Shown: positions 44,226 to 53,778, counted from the first letter of the stretch. The stretch: DNA of 64,000 nt from Lachnospiraceae bacterium (GCA_017516285.1 JAFXDD010000003.1:1-64000), one strand, 5' to 3'. Notes: generated by a model not told the origin, from the letters alone. Program-made: numbers and translations.

Positions 44226-45494
44226 ATGATAGTAGAATTAATTTCAGTTGGTACTGAGCTTTTAATGGGTAATATTGTAAATACAAATGTGGCATATTTG
44301 GCCAGCAGATGTGCAGATTTAGGGGCAGTTTGTTATTTTCAGACTGTAGTGGGAGATAATCCCGGTCGCTTGAAGGATACGATCAAACTGGCTCTTTCCA
44401 GAGCAGATGTAGTGCTGATGACGGGCGGGCTTGGTCCTACGCAGGATGATTTGACTAAGCAGACTGTGGCAGAGCTCTTTGGCAGGAAGCTTTACAGAGA
44501 CGAGGCTACCTGTGAGGCGCTTCGTGCCTATTTTGTAAAGAGAGGGATTGCCTGTACGGAGAATAATTTTCGGCAGGCAGATATACCGGAGAGTGCAGAA
44601 ATTTTAGTAAATAATAATGGTACTGCACCGGGGATTCATGTGTTTAATGAATCCAAGCATGTATTCCTGATGCCGGGACCGCCGAATGAAATGAAGCCTA
44701 TGTTCGAGGAAAGTGTGGCACCGAAGTTATCAGCTCTTAGCGGTGAAGTGATTTACAGTGAAATGGTGAAGGTTTGCGGCATTCCGGAATCCACAGCGGA
44801 GACTATGATTGCAGATATTCTGGAGGGACAGTCTAACCCTACCATTGCGCCATATGCCAAGCTGGGAGAAGTGCATTTTCGTATCTCTGCCAAGGCAGCG
44901 GATGTGGAGAGCGCCAAGGCACTTGCAGAGCCGGTAGCAGAGGAACTTATCCGTCGTTTTGGGGCAGCCGTTTATACCACTTCTGAAAAGGAAGAGCTGG
45001 AGGATGCGGTGGTAAGGCTTTGCAAGGAACACGGCTATCAGATTACCACGGCAGAATCCTGTACGGGTGGTCTTATCAGTGCCAGATTAGTTAATGTTTC
45101 CGGTGCCAGCGATTGTTTCGGACGAAGCTTTGTAACCTATGCCAATGAAGCCAAAATGGAGGAATTGGGTGTGTCCGAGGATACCTTAAAGCAGTTTGGT
45201 GCTGTCAGCGAAGAAACCGCCAGAGAAATGGCGCTGGGGGCACAACGTCATGCGAAGGCTGACGTGGCAGTAGCAGTGACCGGCATAGCAGGACCTACCG
45301 GAGGCACTCCTGAAAAGCCTGTAGGGCTTGTTTATGTGGCCTGCGCAGTCAAAGAACGTGTCTGGGTGAAACGATACTGGTTTGGCGGCAACCGCGCCAA
45401 GAATCGTGAAAATACAGCCACTGTGGCTTTGGCCATGGCAAGGAATTGTATGTTAGAGTATGATGGTGTTACGTATCATCAGGAGATGTTGTAG
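44226..45494 (+). CDS. cinA: CinA family competence/damage-inducible protein
   Basis: 422 residues, starting two bases after pgsA. N-terminal molybdopterin-binding-like domain (ELISVGTELLMGNIVNTN, TGGLGPTQDDLTK) and C-terminal nicotinamide-nucleotide amidase-type domain (TTAESCTGGLISARL, TGIAGPTGG). It may repair or recycle pyridine nucleotides; in streptococci CinA is co-expressed with recA. Here recA lies 1.6 kb downstream, with a membrane-protein gene between them. Confidence 0.93.
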   Translation: MIVELISVGTELLMGNIVNTNVAYLASRCADLGAVCYFQTVVGDNPGRLKDTIKLALSRADVVLMTGGLGPTQDDLTKQTVAELFGRKLYRDEATCEALRAYFVKRGIACTENNFRQADIPESAEILVNNNGTAPGIHVFNESKHVFLMPGPPNEMKPMFEESVAPKLSALSGEVIYSEMVKVCGIPESTAETMIADILEGQSNPTIAPYAKLGEVHFRISAKAADVESAKALAEPVAEELIRRFGAAVYTTSEKEELEDAVVRLCKEHGYQITTAESCTGGLISARLVNVSGASDCFGRSFVTYANEAKMEELGVSEDTLKQFGAVSEETAREMALGAQRHAKADVAVAVTGIAGPTGGTPEKPVGLVYVACAVKERVWVKRYWFGGNRAKNRENTATVALAMARNCMLEYDGVTYHQEML

Positions 45495-45532
45495 TTTTTT
45501 TATATGTTAATGAACATTATGAGGAGTATTTT

Positions 45533-46933
45533 ATGAAACAAAAGTATCAGGAGCGCTTGATTGCTCTGGGATTATTTACTTTGCTTGTTATATTGTTAAT
45601 TCCGCTGTTATTGATTGCCAGATATAATGTGATGGGAGCGGACGATTTCTGGTATTATGATATGGCTCAGAAGGGCTTATTTGAAGGACAATCAATATGG
45701 GGCATATTGGCTGCACAGATACGCAATACAATTGAGTATTGGAAGGGATGGCAGGGACCATATACGAGTACTTTTTTTCAGTTTACCTTCTGGTCAGTTG
45801 GTGGGGAGAATTATTACTATGTTACTACTTTTATTACCCTGCTTCCGTTACTTGTTGCTGATTTTTTTCTTGTTTATACCATATTGAAAAAAGGATTTAG
45901 TGCAACATTTTCACAGACCATTATTGCAAGTGTGCCAATTATGATTTATCATATGTCTTTCCCACCTTCCTTAGTAGAGGCATATTATTGGTTCTGTGGT
46001 TCTGTTTTATATACAGGTTTTTATGCACTCAGTCTGTTTTCACTGGGGTTAATGATTAGATTGTTAGATGTGCAAAGTAAAAGCAGAGCAAAAGAAAATG
46101 CCATGAAAATTGTTCTGATTTTCTTCTCTGTTTGTATGGGTGGCGGCAATTTTATAACAGGCCTTTTTATGGTATGTATTTATTTCTTGTTTGCAGTATA
46201 TGGGTTCTGGAAAAAGCATAGAAGGCGGGTTTTTTATAGTATAAACTTCGGAGTCTTGACAGGGTGTTATCTGTTATCAGTCTTTAGCCCGGGAAGTGCA
46301 GTAAGAATAGAAACCAGTGCGGAAAAGGAAATCGGTGCAGTTAAGGCTATAGTAATGTCTTTTTATGAAGCAGCAAAATACATCAAAACGTGGACTTTTC
46401 CGTTTGTAATTCTATTGATGGTGGCGTTACTTCCTCTTTTTTGGAAGCTTGTTAAAAACAAAAATTATAAATTCCCGTTACCGGGATTAGTTCTTTTTAT
46501 AAGTTTTTGCCTGTACGCAGCACAATTTACACCAAATCAATATGCCTTGGGTATTTTAGGGGCATATCGCGTGCAGAATATTTATCGTTTTCAGATGATT
46601 TTCTGGTTGCTGGGAAATGAATTTTACATTTTAGGATACTTGCATCGTAAGTTCCCTGGCTTTAAAATACCATATATGGAAAAGATAACAAAAATACCAT
46701 TTTGTTCTTTGGTATATGGACTTATTGCCACATGTATGATATTGCTTACCATGTACAATAATGTAGGGCCAACCTTGTCATCTGTGAGCACATATAAGAG
46801 CTTAAGGGATGGTAGTGCAGCAGTATATTATCAGGAGTTTCTGGAACGAAAGGATATTATGGATGGGAAAGGTGAAGAAGGTGCTGTTTTGAAGCCTTTC
46901 AGCAATCCACCTTATGCACTGTATTTTAATTAA
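45533..46933 (+). CDS. Polytopic membrane protein (DUF6056/GT-C-like)
   Basis: 466 residues with about ten to eleven membrane helices. The first external loop holds GADDFWYYDM, an acidic pair in the position typical of GT-C-type glycosyltransferases and DUF6056 proteins. No other catalytic signature is evident. It may use a lipid-linked sugar to modify a surface polymer. It interrupts the usual cinA-recA neighbourhood and its base composition is more AT-rich than cinA, so it could be an insertion. GAGG lies ahead of the ATG. Confidence 0.6.
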   Translation: MKQKYQERLIALGLFTLLVILLIPLLLIARYNVMGADDFWYYDMAQKGLFEGQSIWGILAAQIRNTIEYWKGWQGPYTSTFFQFTFWSVGGENYYYVTTFITLLPLLVADFFLVYTILKKGFSATFSQTIIASVPIMIYHMSFPPSLVEAYYWFCGSVLYTGFYALSLFSLGLMIRLLDVQSKSRAKENAMKIVLIFFSVCMGGGNFITGLFMVCIYFLFAVYGFWKKHRRRVFYSINFGVLTGCYLLSVFSPGSAVRIETSAEKEIGAVKAIVMSFYEAAKYIKTWTFPFVILLMVALLPLFWKLVKNKNYKFPLPGLVLFISFCLYAAQFTPNQYALGILGAYRVQNIYRFQMIFWLLGNEFYILGYLHRKFPGFKIPYMEKITKIPFCSLVYGLIATCMILLTMYNNVGPTLSSVSTYKSLRDGSAAVYYQEFLERKDIMDGKGEEGAVLKPFSNPPYALYFN

Positions 46934-46947
46934 AAACAAAAAAGGTA

Positions 46948-46976
46948 TTGACAAAGGAGAACATATGTTTTATTAT
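46948..46976 (+). promoter_or_regulatory. recA promoter
   Basis: Perfect TTGACA (46948-46953), exactly 17-base spacer, TATTAT (46971-46976). The spacer contains the first LexA box. The start codon of recA is about 90 bases further on. Confidence 0.82.
46959..46970 (+). promoter_or_regulatory. LexA (SOS) box 1
   Basis: GAACATATGTTT, matching the Gram-positive LexA consensus GAAC-N4-GTTY, located between the -35 and -10 of the recA promoter. Confidence 0.8.
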
Positions 46977-46986
46977 GTATTTAACA

Positions 46987-46998
46987 GAACATTTGTTC
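46987..46998 (+). promoter_or_regulatory. LexA (SOS) box 2
   Basis: GAACATTTGTTC, a perfect GAAC-N4-GTTC palindrome half-site pair, just downstream of the expected transcription start and 28 bases from box 1 centre to centre. Confidence 0.85.
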
Positions 46999-47073
46999 AC
47001 TTTTGGTTAATATATACAGAGTATGAATTGATGTGTTACTACCGTGGCTTGGAGAGCATTAAGGAGATAGAAC

Positions 47074-48138
47074 ATGGAAAAAAACGAAAAACAAAAAGCA
47101 CTTGAGGCGGCGTTAAGCCATATTGAGAAGTCATATGGTAAAGGGGCCATTATGAAGCTGGGAGATTCTTCTGCGCAGATGAATGTGGAAACGATACCTA
47201 CCGGTGCGCTTAGTCTGGATATTGCCTTGGGATTAGGTGGTATTCCAAAGGGTCGTATTATTGAAATTTATGGTCCGGAGTCTTCCGGTAAGACTACCGT
47301 TACGCTGCACATGATTGCCGAGGTACAGAAAAGAGGCGGTATTGCAGGCTTTATTGATGCAGAGCATGCCTTAGACCCTGTTTATGCTAAAAATATCGGT
47401 GTAGATATTGATAATTTGTACATATCTCAGCCGGACAATGGTGAGCAGGCACTAGAGATTACTGAGACAATGGTGCGTTCCGGTGCTATTGATATTATCG
47501 TAGTGGACTCTGTAGCAGCATTAGTACCAAAGGCAGAGATTGATGGTGAGATGGGAGACAATCATGTGGGTTTACAGGCCAGATTGATGTCACAGGCGCT
47601 TCGTAAGCTGACAGCAATAACCAGCAAGTCAGATTGTACTGTAATTTTCATCAATCAGCTTCGTGAGAAGATTGGCGTGATGTTTGGTAATCCTGAGACG
47701 ACTACCGGTGGTAGAGCCTTGAAGTTCTATGCATCTGTACGTATGGATGTTCGTCGTGTTCAGGCTATTAAAGTAAACGGCGAGGACGTAGGTAATCGTA
47801 CCAAGGTGAAGATTGTAAAGAACAAGATAGCACCTCCTTTTAAGGAAGCAGAGTTCGATATTATGTTTGGTGAAGGTATTTCTACAGTAGGGGATATTGT
47901 GGATCTTGCCGCTGAATGCAGTGTTATTAACAAATCCGGTGCATGGTATTCTTATGAAGGCAATAAGATAGGACAGGGTAGAGAAAATGCCAAGAATTTC
48001 TTGAAAGAACATCCTGAGGTTATGCACGAGGTAGAGGCAAAGGTTCGCGAGCATTATGGTTTACAGGCTGATAAAGTGTCAGCTTCAGATAAAGAGAAGG
48101 ACGCAGTACGTTCTTCTAAAGCTACCAAAGAAGAATAG
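47074..48138 (+). CDS. recA: Recombinase A
   Basis: Strand-exchange protein of homologous recombination and co-protease for LexA. 354 residues. Walker A GPESSGKT from residue 67, IDAEHALDP, and MSQALRKLT. The C-terminus is acidic and lysine-rich, as usual. TAAGGAGATAG precedes the ATG. Driven by an SOS-type promoter and followed after five bases by recX. Confidence 0.97.
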   Translation: MEKNEKQKALEAALSHIEKSYGKGAIMKLGDSSAQMNVETIPTGALSLDIALGLGGIPKGRIIEIYGPESSGKTTVTLHMIAEVQKRGGIAGFIDAEHALDPVYAKNIGVDIDNLYISQPDNGEQALEITETMVRSGAIDIIVVDSVAALVPKAEIDGEMGDNHVGLQARLMSQALRKLTAITSKSDCTVIFINQLREKIGVMFGNPETTTGGRALKFYASVRMDVRRVQAIKVNGEDVGNRTKVKIVKNKIAPPFKEAEFDIMFGEGISTVGDIVDLAAECSVINKSGAWYSYEGNKIGQGRENAKNFLKEHPEVMHEVEAKVREHYGLQADKVSASDKEKDAVRSSKATKEE

Positions 48139-48143
48139 ATGTT

Positions 48144-48764
48144 ATGACGATTACATCTATTCTGGAATACGATAAGAGAAGGGTGCTCGTCAAGCTTGAT
48201 GAGCACCTTGAATTCCCTTTATATAAGGGTGAAGTGAGAAGGTATGGTCTGACAGAGGGTGAGGAAATCTCGGAGGAAATTTATTTTGAGCTTTTAGAAA
48301 ATGTTTTATTGAAGCGTGTGAAGCTTCGGGCTATGAATTTGCTTCAGAAGCGCAGTTATACCAGAGAAGGTCTTAGACGCAAGCTTATAGAGGGCAGATA
48401 TCCTATGTGCCTGGTAGAGAAGGCGTTGGATTATGTTGCATCATATCATTATATAGATGATGTGAGGTATGCCGGAGAATATATTCGCTGTTATTGTGAG
48501 AGTCGTAGCAAACGCAGGATTATGCAGGATTTAAAGGCCAAAGGTGTCAGTCTGGAAGCGGCAGAAACGGCATGGCAGACATATGAAGCCGAGTTTGCAC
48601 CTGTAGACGAGGTAAGGCAGATTCAGGCACTTCTTCATAAGAAACATTTTGATAAGAATACGGCTGATTACAAGGAAACTATGCGGATAATGAATTTTCT
48701 TTATCGTAAAGGATATAGTGTTGATTGTATAAAGCAATGCATGAATTTTGAGGAATTTTCTTAA
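48144..48764 (+). CDS. recX: Regulatory protein RecX
   Basis: 206 residues with the repeated three-helix RecX domains (NLLQKRSYTREGLRRKLIEGRYP, YHYIDDVRYAGEYI, RIMQDLKAKGV). Modulates RecA filaments. It follows recA by five bases, so it is SOS-induced with it. Relatively acidic N-terminal 60 residues are typical of clostridial RecX. Confidence 0.92.
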   Translation: MTITSILEYDKRRVLVKLDEHLEFPLYKGEVRRYGLTEGEEISEEIYFELLENVLLKRVKLRAMNLLQKRSYTREGLRRKLIEGRYPMCLVEKALDYVASYHYIDDVRYAGEYIRCYCESRSKRRIMQDLKAKGVSLEAAETAWQTYEAEFAPVDEVRQIQALLHKKHFDKNTADYKETMRIMNFLYRKGYSVDCIKQCMNFEEFS

Positions 48765-48802
48765 TAATACCTTAAATTGTAAAATTTGACCATAATTTAT
48801 CC

Positions 48803-48831
48803 TTGACATTAGGCAATTTATACATTACAAT
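48803..48831 (+). promoter_or_regulatory. Promoter of rny
   Basis: Perfect TTGACA (48803-48808), 17-base spacer, TACAAT (48826-48831). The gap of 142 bases before rny otherwise holds only an AT-rich leader. Confidence 0.8.
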
Positions 48832-48906
48832 TATATAGGTGTATTTTGGTTTTGTATTTTTATACAAAATGTTCGCACAAAAATTAAATAAGGAGGAGCT
48901 TCCTGT

Positions 48907-50463
48907 ATGTTATCTATCGGCGTTGTTTGTCTGATAGTTCTGGCATGTCTCGCTGTGGCGATTCCGGTTACCGTATTGATTACAAATGCATATCGTAAGA
49001 ATGTATCTGAGAAGAAAATCGGAAGCGCAGAGGAAAAGGCGAGGGAAATTATTGATGAAGCTCTTAAGACTGCTGAGGCCAAAAAGCGTGAGTCATCCTT
49101 GGAAATCAAGGAAGAGTCCATTCGTGCAAAGAACGAACTGGACAAGGAAATCAAAGAACGCAGAGCAGAAGTGCAGCGTTTTGAAAGACGTGTTCAGCAG
49201 AAAGAAGAGACTATCGATAAGAAATCAGATGCTATCGAGAAAAAAGAAGCTAGCTTGACAGAGAGAGAAAAAGCTCTTGAAAAAGAGAAACTTGCAATCT
49301 CTAAGCTTAGTGAACAAAGAGTACAGGAACTGGAAAGAATCTCTGGTCTTACCTCCGACCAGGCAAAAGACTACTTATTGAAAATTGTTGAAGATGAAGT
49401 AAAGCATGAAACCGCTCTGTTGATTAAAGAATTGGATACAAGAGCAAAGGAAGAAGCGGAAAAGAAAGCAAGGGACTACGTTGTTATGGCCATTCAGAAA
49501 TGTGCAGCAGACCATGTATCCGAGACCACAATCTCTGTTGTTCAGCTTCCGAATGATGAAATGAAGGGACGTATTATCGGTCGTGAAGGACGTAATATAC
49601 GTACCTTAGAGACTATGACCGGTGTTGATTTGATTATTGATGATACTCCGGAAGCAGTTGTTTTATCCAGCTTTGATCCTATTCGTAGAGAGGTAGCAAG
49701 GATTGCCCTTGAGAGACTGATTGTTGATGGTCGTATTCATCCGGCTCGTATAGAAGAGGTGGTTGAAAAGGCTCAGCGTGATGTTGAAATTATGATTAAA
49801 GAAGAAGGTGAAGCGGCAACTCTTGAAGTTGGTATTCACGGCGTACATCCTGAATTAGTTCGCTTACTTGGCAAGATGAAATTCAGAACCAGCTATGGTC
49901 AGAATGCATTAAAGCACTCCATAGAGGTGGCTCAGCTTTCAGGTTTATTAGCTGCAGAGCTTGGTTTGGATGTCAGACTTGCAAAGCGTGCCGGTTTATT
50001 ACATGATATCGGTAAAGCAGTTGACCGCGAAATGGAAGGTACTCACATTCAGTTGGGCGTTGAGCTCTGTAAGAAGTACCGTGAAAACGCTACGGTTATC
50101 AATGCTGTAGAGTCTCATCACGGTGATGTAGAGCCTACTTCTTTAATTTCCTGTTTAGTACAGGCTGCAGATACTATTTCTGCTGCCAGACCGGGAGCTA
50201 GGCGCGAGACCTTAGAGGCTTATACAAGCCGACTCAAACAATTAGAAGAAATCACAAACAATTTCAAAGGTGTAGACAAATCTTTTGCTATTCAGGCAGG
50301 TAGAGAGATTCGAGTTATGGTTGTTCCAGAACAGGTATCTGATGCAGACATGATTCTGATGGCGCGAGAAATTTCTAAGAAGATTGAGGCTGAAATGGAA
50401 TACCCAGGTCAGATTAAGGTTAATCTTATTAGAGAGAGCCGCGCAGTTGATTATGCGAAGTAA
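48907..50463 (+). CDS. rny: Ribonuclease Y
   Basis: Membrane-anchored endoribonuclease that starts mRNA decay in many Firmicutes. 518 residues: N-terminal membrane helix (~5-27), long coiled coil (~35-200), KH domain ([15 protein letters not shown], ~220) and HD domain with HDIGKA (H366, D367). TAAGGAGG precedes the ATG. Own promoter. A hairpin terminator follows. Confidence 0.96.
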   Translation: MLSIGVVCLIVLACLAVAIPVTVLITNAYRKNVSEKKIGSAEEKAREIIDEALKTAEAKKRESSLEIKEESIRAKNELDKEIKERRAEVQRFERRVQQKEETIDKKSDAIEKKEASLTEREKALEKEKLAISKLSEQRVQELERISGLTSDQAKDYLLKIVEDEVKHETALLIKELDTRAKEEAEKKARDYVVMAIQKCAADHVSETTISVVQLPNDEMKGRIIGREGRNIRTLETMTGVDLIIDDTPEAVVLSSFDPIRREVARIALERLIVDGRIHPARIEEVVEKAQRDVEIMIKEEGEAATLEVGIHGVHPELVRLLGKMKFRTSYGQNALKHSIEVAQLSGLLAAELGLDVRLAKRAGLLHDIGKAVDREMEGTHIQLGVELCKKYRENATVINAVESHHGDVEPTSLISCLVQAADTISAARPGARRETLEAYTSRLKQLEEITNNFKGVDKSFAIQAGREIRVMVVPEQVSDADMILMAREISKKIEAEMEYPGQIKVNLIRESRAVDYAK

Positions 50464-50499
50464 CAATCAATAACTGTACAGTTTAATAAGTAAGTAAGA

Positions 50500-50527
50500 A
50501 GAGCAAGAGAATCAACCCTCTTGCTCT
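50500..50527. terminator. Bidirectional terminator between rny and the convergent Spo0A-C gene
   Basis: Perfect 10-base arms AGAGCAAGAG (50500-50509) and CTCTTGCTCT (50518-50527), followed by an AT-rich tail. Confidence 0.75.
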
Positions 50528-50552
50528 AATTATATTATTCTGTTTTTGTTTA

Positions 50553-50957
50553 TTATTTACATTGTCCTAAAGCGCAATGATCACAGCCATAGAAAGGACA
50601 TTTAATCGTTCTGCCATTATACATTTCAATATAAGCAAATAACAATTCGAAAAATTCTGTGTTTGTAGGTCTATGGTACCGATATTTTTCACCAAATATT
50701 TCTATAAGTAGAGATGTGTCATATGTATTCTTTTTCCAAATGTTTTCAATGACGGTTCTTATAGCTTTTTCGACATTTTTATCAGTCGTGTTATAATTTT
50801 CGGCAATATCAATATACAAGGTTTTCGTAATATGCCGGATGGAATTCTTATCTGTTTTCATCAGATAAACCCCATAAGAAATGAACGTGTATCCCATATA
50901 TTTGTCTGGGATATTGAGCTCTTGTAAAATGTGTTCGCTTAATAATTCGTACTTCAT
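50553..50957 (-). CDS. Small Spo0A C-terminal-domain protein with a four-cysteine tail
   Basis: 134 residues; GGGGGA lies seven bases before the ATG at 50957. No receiver. Residues ~10-112 match the Spo0A DNA-binding domain by pattern (GYTFISYGVYLM, ITKTLYIDIAENYNTT, VEKAIRTVIENIW, RPTNTEFFELLF), including the recognition-helix region, but are divergent. The end carries C120, C125, C128 and C133 in a symmetrical C-x4-C-x2-C-x4-C pattern that could bind zinc or an iron-sulfur cluster. Monocistronic, convergent with rny. DNA binding is inferred from homology; target and signal are unknown. Confidence 0.78.
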   Translation of the reverse strand: MKYELLSEHILQELNIPDKYMGYTFISYGVYLMKTDKNSIRHITKTLYIDIAENYNTTDKNVEKAIRTVIENIWKKNTYDTSLLIEIFGEKYRYHRPTNTEFFELLFAYIEMYNGRTIKCPFYGCDHCALGQCK

Positions 50958-51001
50958 ATAAGTCCCCCAATTATAATAATTTTATATAAATATGTTAGTG
51001 C

Positions 51002-51301
51002 ATGATGCTATTATTAACAACCCACAATAAGTCGATTAACGTCGATGATAGGTATAATTTTAGAGAAAATGGAATTATTTACCGTTTAGAATGGGTGTTT
51101 TTTTGTTTCATATCTTATGGGGTGCCCTATGATATTGCTACAGAATTTAAAATTGACATGAGCTTTACAAAAGATGAAATTGCTGTAATGCTTCAGGAGT
51201 ACGAAGCCGATTATCAAACCGGCATGAATGTACACGAGATAGCCGGATTAATTTATAACCCAGATATATATTCCAGTATTTACCGGTTTCTTGCAGAATA
51301 A
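51002..51301 (+). CDS. Hypothetical small protein
   Basis: 99 residues, not recognised. Begins MMLLLTTHNK at two adjacent ATG codons with no convincing ribosome-binding site; a GTG further in (near residue 32) is a possible start. The middle is hydrophobic (EWVFFCFISYGV), the end acidic and helical (EIAVMLQEYEADY, ending YRFLAE). Divergent from the Spo0A-C gene with a 44-base gap. It may be real, or a remnant of a longer gene. Confidence 0.4.
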   Translation: MMLLLTTHNKSINVDDRYNFRENGIIYRLEWVFFCFISYGVPYDIATEFKIDMSFTKDEIAVMLQEYEADYQTGMNVHEIAGLIYNPDIYSSIYRFLAE

Positions 51302-51303
51302 AG

Positions 51304-51321
51304 AGGTGTTAAAATTTTATG
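51304..51321 (+). repeat. 18-bp element, copy 1 (upstream of GH95 gene)
   Basis: AGGTGTTAAAATTTTATG, identical to bases 53685-53702. It contains the palindrome TAAAATTTTA and ends 69 bases before the GH95 start codon. Confidence 0.7.
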
Positions 51322-51390
51322 GGGCTAAAAAAGTGTTCTTTTCGAGGCTATACTATGATTTATAGCAATGGAAAGGAAGTGCACGAGAAA

Positions 51391-53667
51391 ATGAAGCAAT
51401 ACGATATAAAGCTGAATCAGCCTGCTCATATATGGGAGGAGGCCTTTCCGTTAGGAAACGGTCATTTGGGCGCAATGGTGTATGGTGGGCCTGAACGGGA
51501 AATCATTCAGTTCAATCATGATACATTCTGGAGTGGGCATGTACATAAAGAGCCCTACGTTTCTAATGTAGAGGCATTAAAGGTTGTGCGGGGCATGATT
51601 CAAAGTGATAACTTTTATGAAGCACAAAGGTATGCAGCAGAGCATGTAAAAGGCAGGGATTCGGAGTGTTACCTGCCAATAGGATTCTTAAACATCAGAA
51701 GTTTAGAGACTGGTGGAAAATGTTTGGATTATGAAAGAGCACTTTCGTTAAATAATGCAGAAGTAAATATAAAATACAAAAGACATAGTAGTTATATGGA
51801 TGAGAGATGCCCTGTTTATGAAAAAAAGGCATTTGTATCCTATCCACATAATGTTTTTGCGATGAAGATAAAAAGCTCTATGAAGAGCATCCGTCTGCTT
51901 TTCTCACTGGAAAGTGATCTAAACGTGCAATTAGAAGTGCAGGAAAATACGATTTATATGAGAGGGAAGGCACCGTCTCACATGATAAACATGGATCGTA
52001 AGGCACCATATATGTTTTACGATGAAGGCGAGAACAGTATTTCCTTTGAGATGGCAGTGCAAATTCTTAGTAAGGATGGCGATATATCCGTAGTAAATAA
52101 TTCCATTATGCTGGAAGACACGGACGAGGTTGTGATTTTTGCAACAGTAGACACCAGCTTTGTGGATTTTCAATCAGAGCCTGATAAGGAGATAGATACA
52201 AAAATCACCTTAGATCGTGCAGAGAAGGAAGGCTTTGATAGAATATATCAGGAGCATGTAAAGGATTATCAAAAATTATTTAACCGTGTAACTTTTGAAC
52301 TGGGGAATACCAATGATAATAGTACTGTGCCGGAAAATTCCGATGATAACAGTGCAGGGCTTGCAACGACGGAAAAATTATTTCACTATGGCAGATATCT
52401 AATGATTGCAAGTTCCAGGGAAGGCAGTGAACCGACCAACCTATTTGGTATCTGGAGTGGTGTGTTCAGGCAGCGTTGGAACGGTAATTATACCACCAAT
52501 ATCAATACGGAGATGAATTACTGGCCGGCCGAGGTGGTAAATCTGCCGGAATGTCACGAACCGATGCTTCGAATGACGGAGGAAATGAGTATCAGTGGTG
52601 AGAAGGTGGCGAGAGAGGTTTACGGTTGCCGTGGTTTTTGTGCTCATCACAATACCGATGTGTGGAGAAACGCGCATGGCGTGGAATATGGGGCTAGTGC
52701 GAAGCTGTGGGCAGTGTCAGGAGCCTGGTTTGTGCGACATTTGTGGGAGCATTATTTGTACCAACCGGATGAAACATATCTGCGCGAAAAAGTTTATCCT
52801 ATTACACGAAAAGCGGCAGAGTTTCTTATCGATTGGATGAGAGAAGACGAACAGGGATATCTGGTGACGATTCCGTCCTCATCACCGGAAAATACATATT
52901 ATGATTCCAGAGGAAATAAGTGTGGGCTTACCGTTGCCTCTACCATGGACATGAGCATTATTAAGGATGTGTTTGGAAATATTCTCAAGATGAGTGTAAT
53001 ACTGGGGCACGAGGATGAACTGACAGAAAAAATCAAAGAAATATATCCTAAGCTTTATCCGTTTAAAATTGCTTCCGATGGATGCTTGCAGGAATGGTAT
53101 AAAGAAGTAGAGGATGTAGATCCGGGGCATCGCCATGTATCTCATTTATATGGATTGTTTCCTGCTGAAATGATAAATGACCAGACACCTGAGCTTATGG
53201 CTGCTTGTAGAAAGAGCTTGGAAAAGCGTTTGAGCCATGGCGGTGGCGTTACCGGGTGGAGCAGCAGCTGGCTGATTTGTCTGTATGCACGCTTAAGAGA
53301 TGGAGATATGTGCTATGAGCTTCTGGAAAAAATGAAGTCACAGCTTATCTATGACAACTTCATGGACGTGCATCCTCCGTTTCAGATTGACGGTAATTTT
53401 GGTGTGGTGGCAGGCATTGCAGAAATGCTTTTACAGAGTCATGGTGAAAAGCTTGTGATACTTCCGGCTGTATGTAAGCAGTGGAAAAAAGGTTCCTTTA
53501 CAGGCCTGCGTGCACGGGGCGGATATGAAGTTAGCGCTTCGTGGGAAGATGGTCAGATTACAAGGCTGCAGGTAACGAAGGGGGAAAAGGTGATTATGGA
53601 AGAGAAAGGGGGAGTTTCATTTGGATTTTCTGTGGATTTTTATGAGTTACAAGCAAAAACCACGTAA
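51391..53667 (+). CDS. GH95 family glycoside hydrolase (alpha-L-fucosidase type)
   Basis: 758 residues from the ATG at 51391 (GGAAG upstream), where typical GH95 sequences begin (AHIWEEAFPLGNGHLGAMVYGG); longer in-frame starts at 51319 and 51355 lack support. GH95 enzymes are inverting alpha-L-fucosidases, mostly alpha-1,2, some alpha-L-galactosidases. Motifs: TNINTEMNYWPAEVVNL, SSSPENTY, HVSHLYGLFPAEMI and QIDGNFGVVAGIAEML, which include the Asn, Glu and Asp that form the active site in known members. No signal peptide, so it acts in the cytoplasm on imported oligosaccharides. Head of a glycan-use locus with ABC transporter genes next. Confidence 0.9.
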   Translation: MKQYDIKLNQPAHIWEEAFPLGNGHLGAMVYGGPEREIIQFNHDTFWSGHVHKEPYVSNVEALKVVRGMIQSDNFYEAQRYAAEHVKGRDSECYLPIGFLNIRSLETGGKCLDYERALSLNNAEVNIKYKRHSSYMDERCPVYEKKAFVSYPHNVFAMKIKSSMKSIRLLFSLESDLNVQLEVQENTIYMRGKAPSHMINMDRKAPYMFYDEGENSISFEMAVQILSKDGDISVVNNSIMLEDTDEVVIFATVDTSFVDFQSEPDKEIDTKITLDRAEKEGFDRIYQEHVKDYQKLFNRVTFELGNTNDNSTVPENSDDNSAGLATTEKLFHYGRYLMIASSREGSEPTNLFGIWSGVFRQRWNGNYTTNINTEMNYWPAEVVNLPECHEPMLRMTEEMSISGEKVAREVYGCRGFCAHHNTDVWRNAHGVEYGASAKLWAVSGAWFVRHLWEHYLYQPDETYLREKVYPITRKAAEFLIDWMREDEQGYLVTIPSSSPENTYYDSRGNKCGLTVASTMDMSIIKDVFGNILKMSVILGHEDELTEKIKEIYPKLYPFKIASDGCLQEWYKEVEDVDPGHRHVSHLYGLFPAEMINDQTPELMAACRKSLEKRLSHGGGVTGWSSSWLICLYARLRDGDMCYELLEKMKSQLIYDNFMDVHPPFQIDGNFGVVAGIAEMLLQSHGEKLVILPAVCKQWKKGSFTGLRARGGYEVSASWEDGQITRLQVTKGEKVIMEEKGGVSFGFSVDFYELQAKTT

Positions 53668-53684
53668 AATCAAGCTTTTTTAGA

Positions 53685-53702
53685 AGGTGTTAAAATTTTA
53701 TG
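53685..53702 (+). repeat. 18-bp element, copy 2 (upstream of ABC permease genes)
   Basis: Identical to 51304-51321. It lies in the 111-base gap after the GH95 gene and ends 76 bases before the first permease start codon. Confidence 0.7.
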
Positions 53703-53778
53703 CGGATTTAAATTTGTGAAAAGTTCGTGTAATCTGATATCAGAAAGAGAAAACGGACAACTTGAAAGGAGCGAAAAT

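Noticed and set aside
46914..47105. 63-residue frame between the membrane protein and recA
   Set aside because: It overlaps both neighbours and is made of the recA promoter, two LexA boxes and the leader; its sequence looks random.
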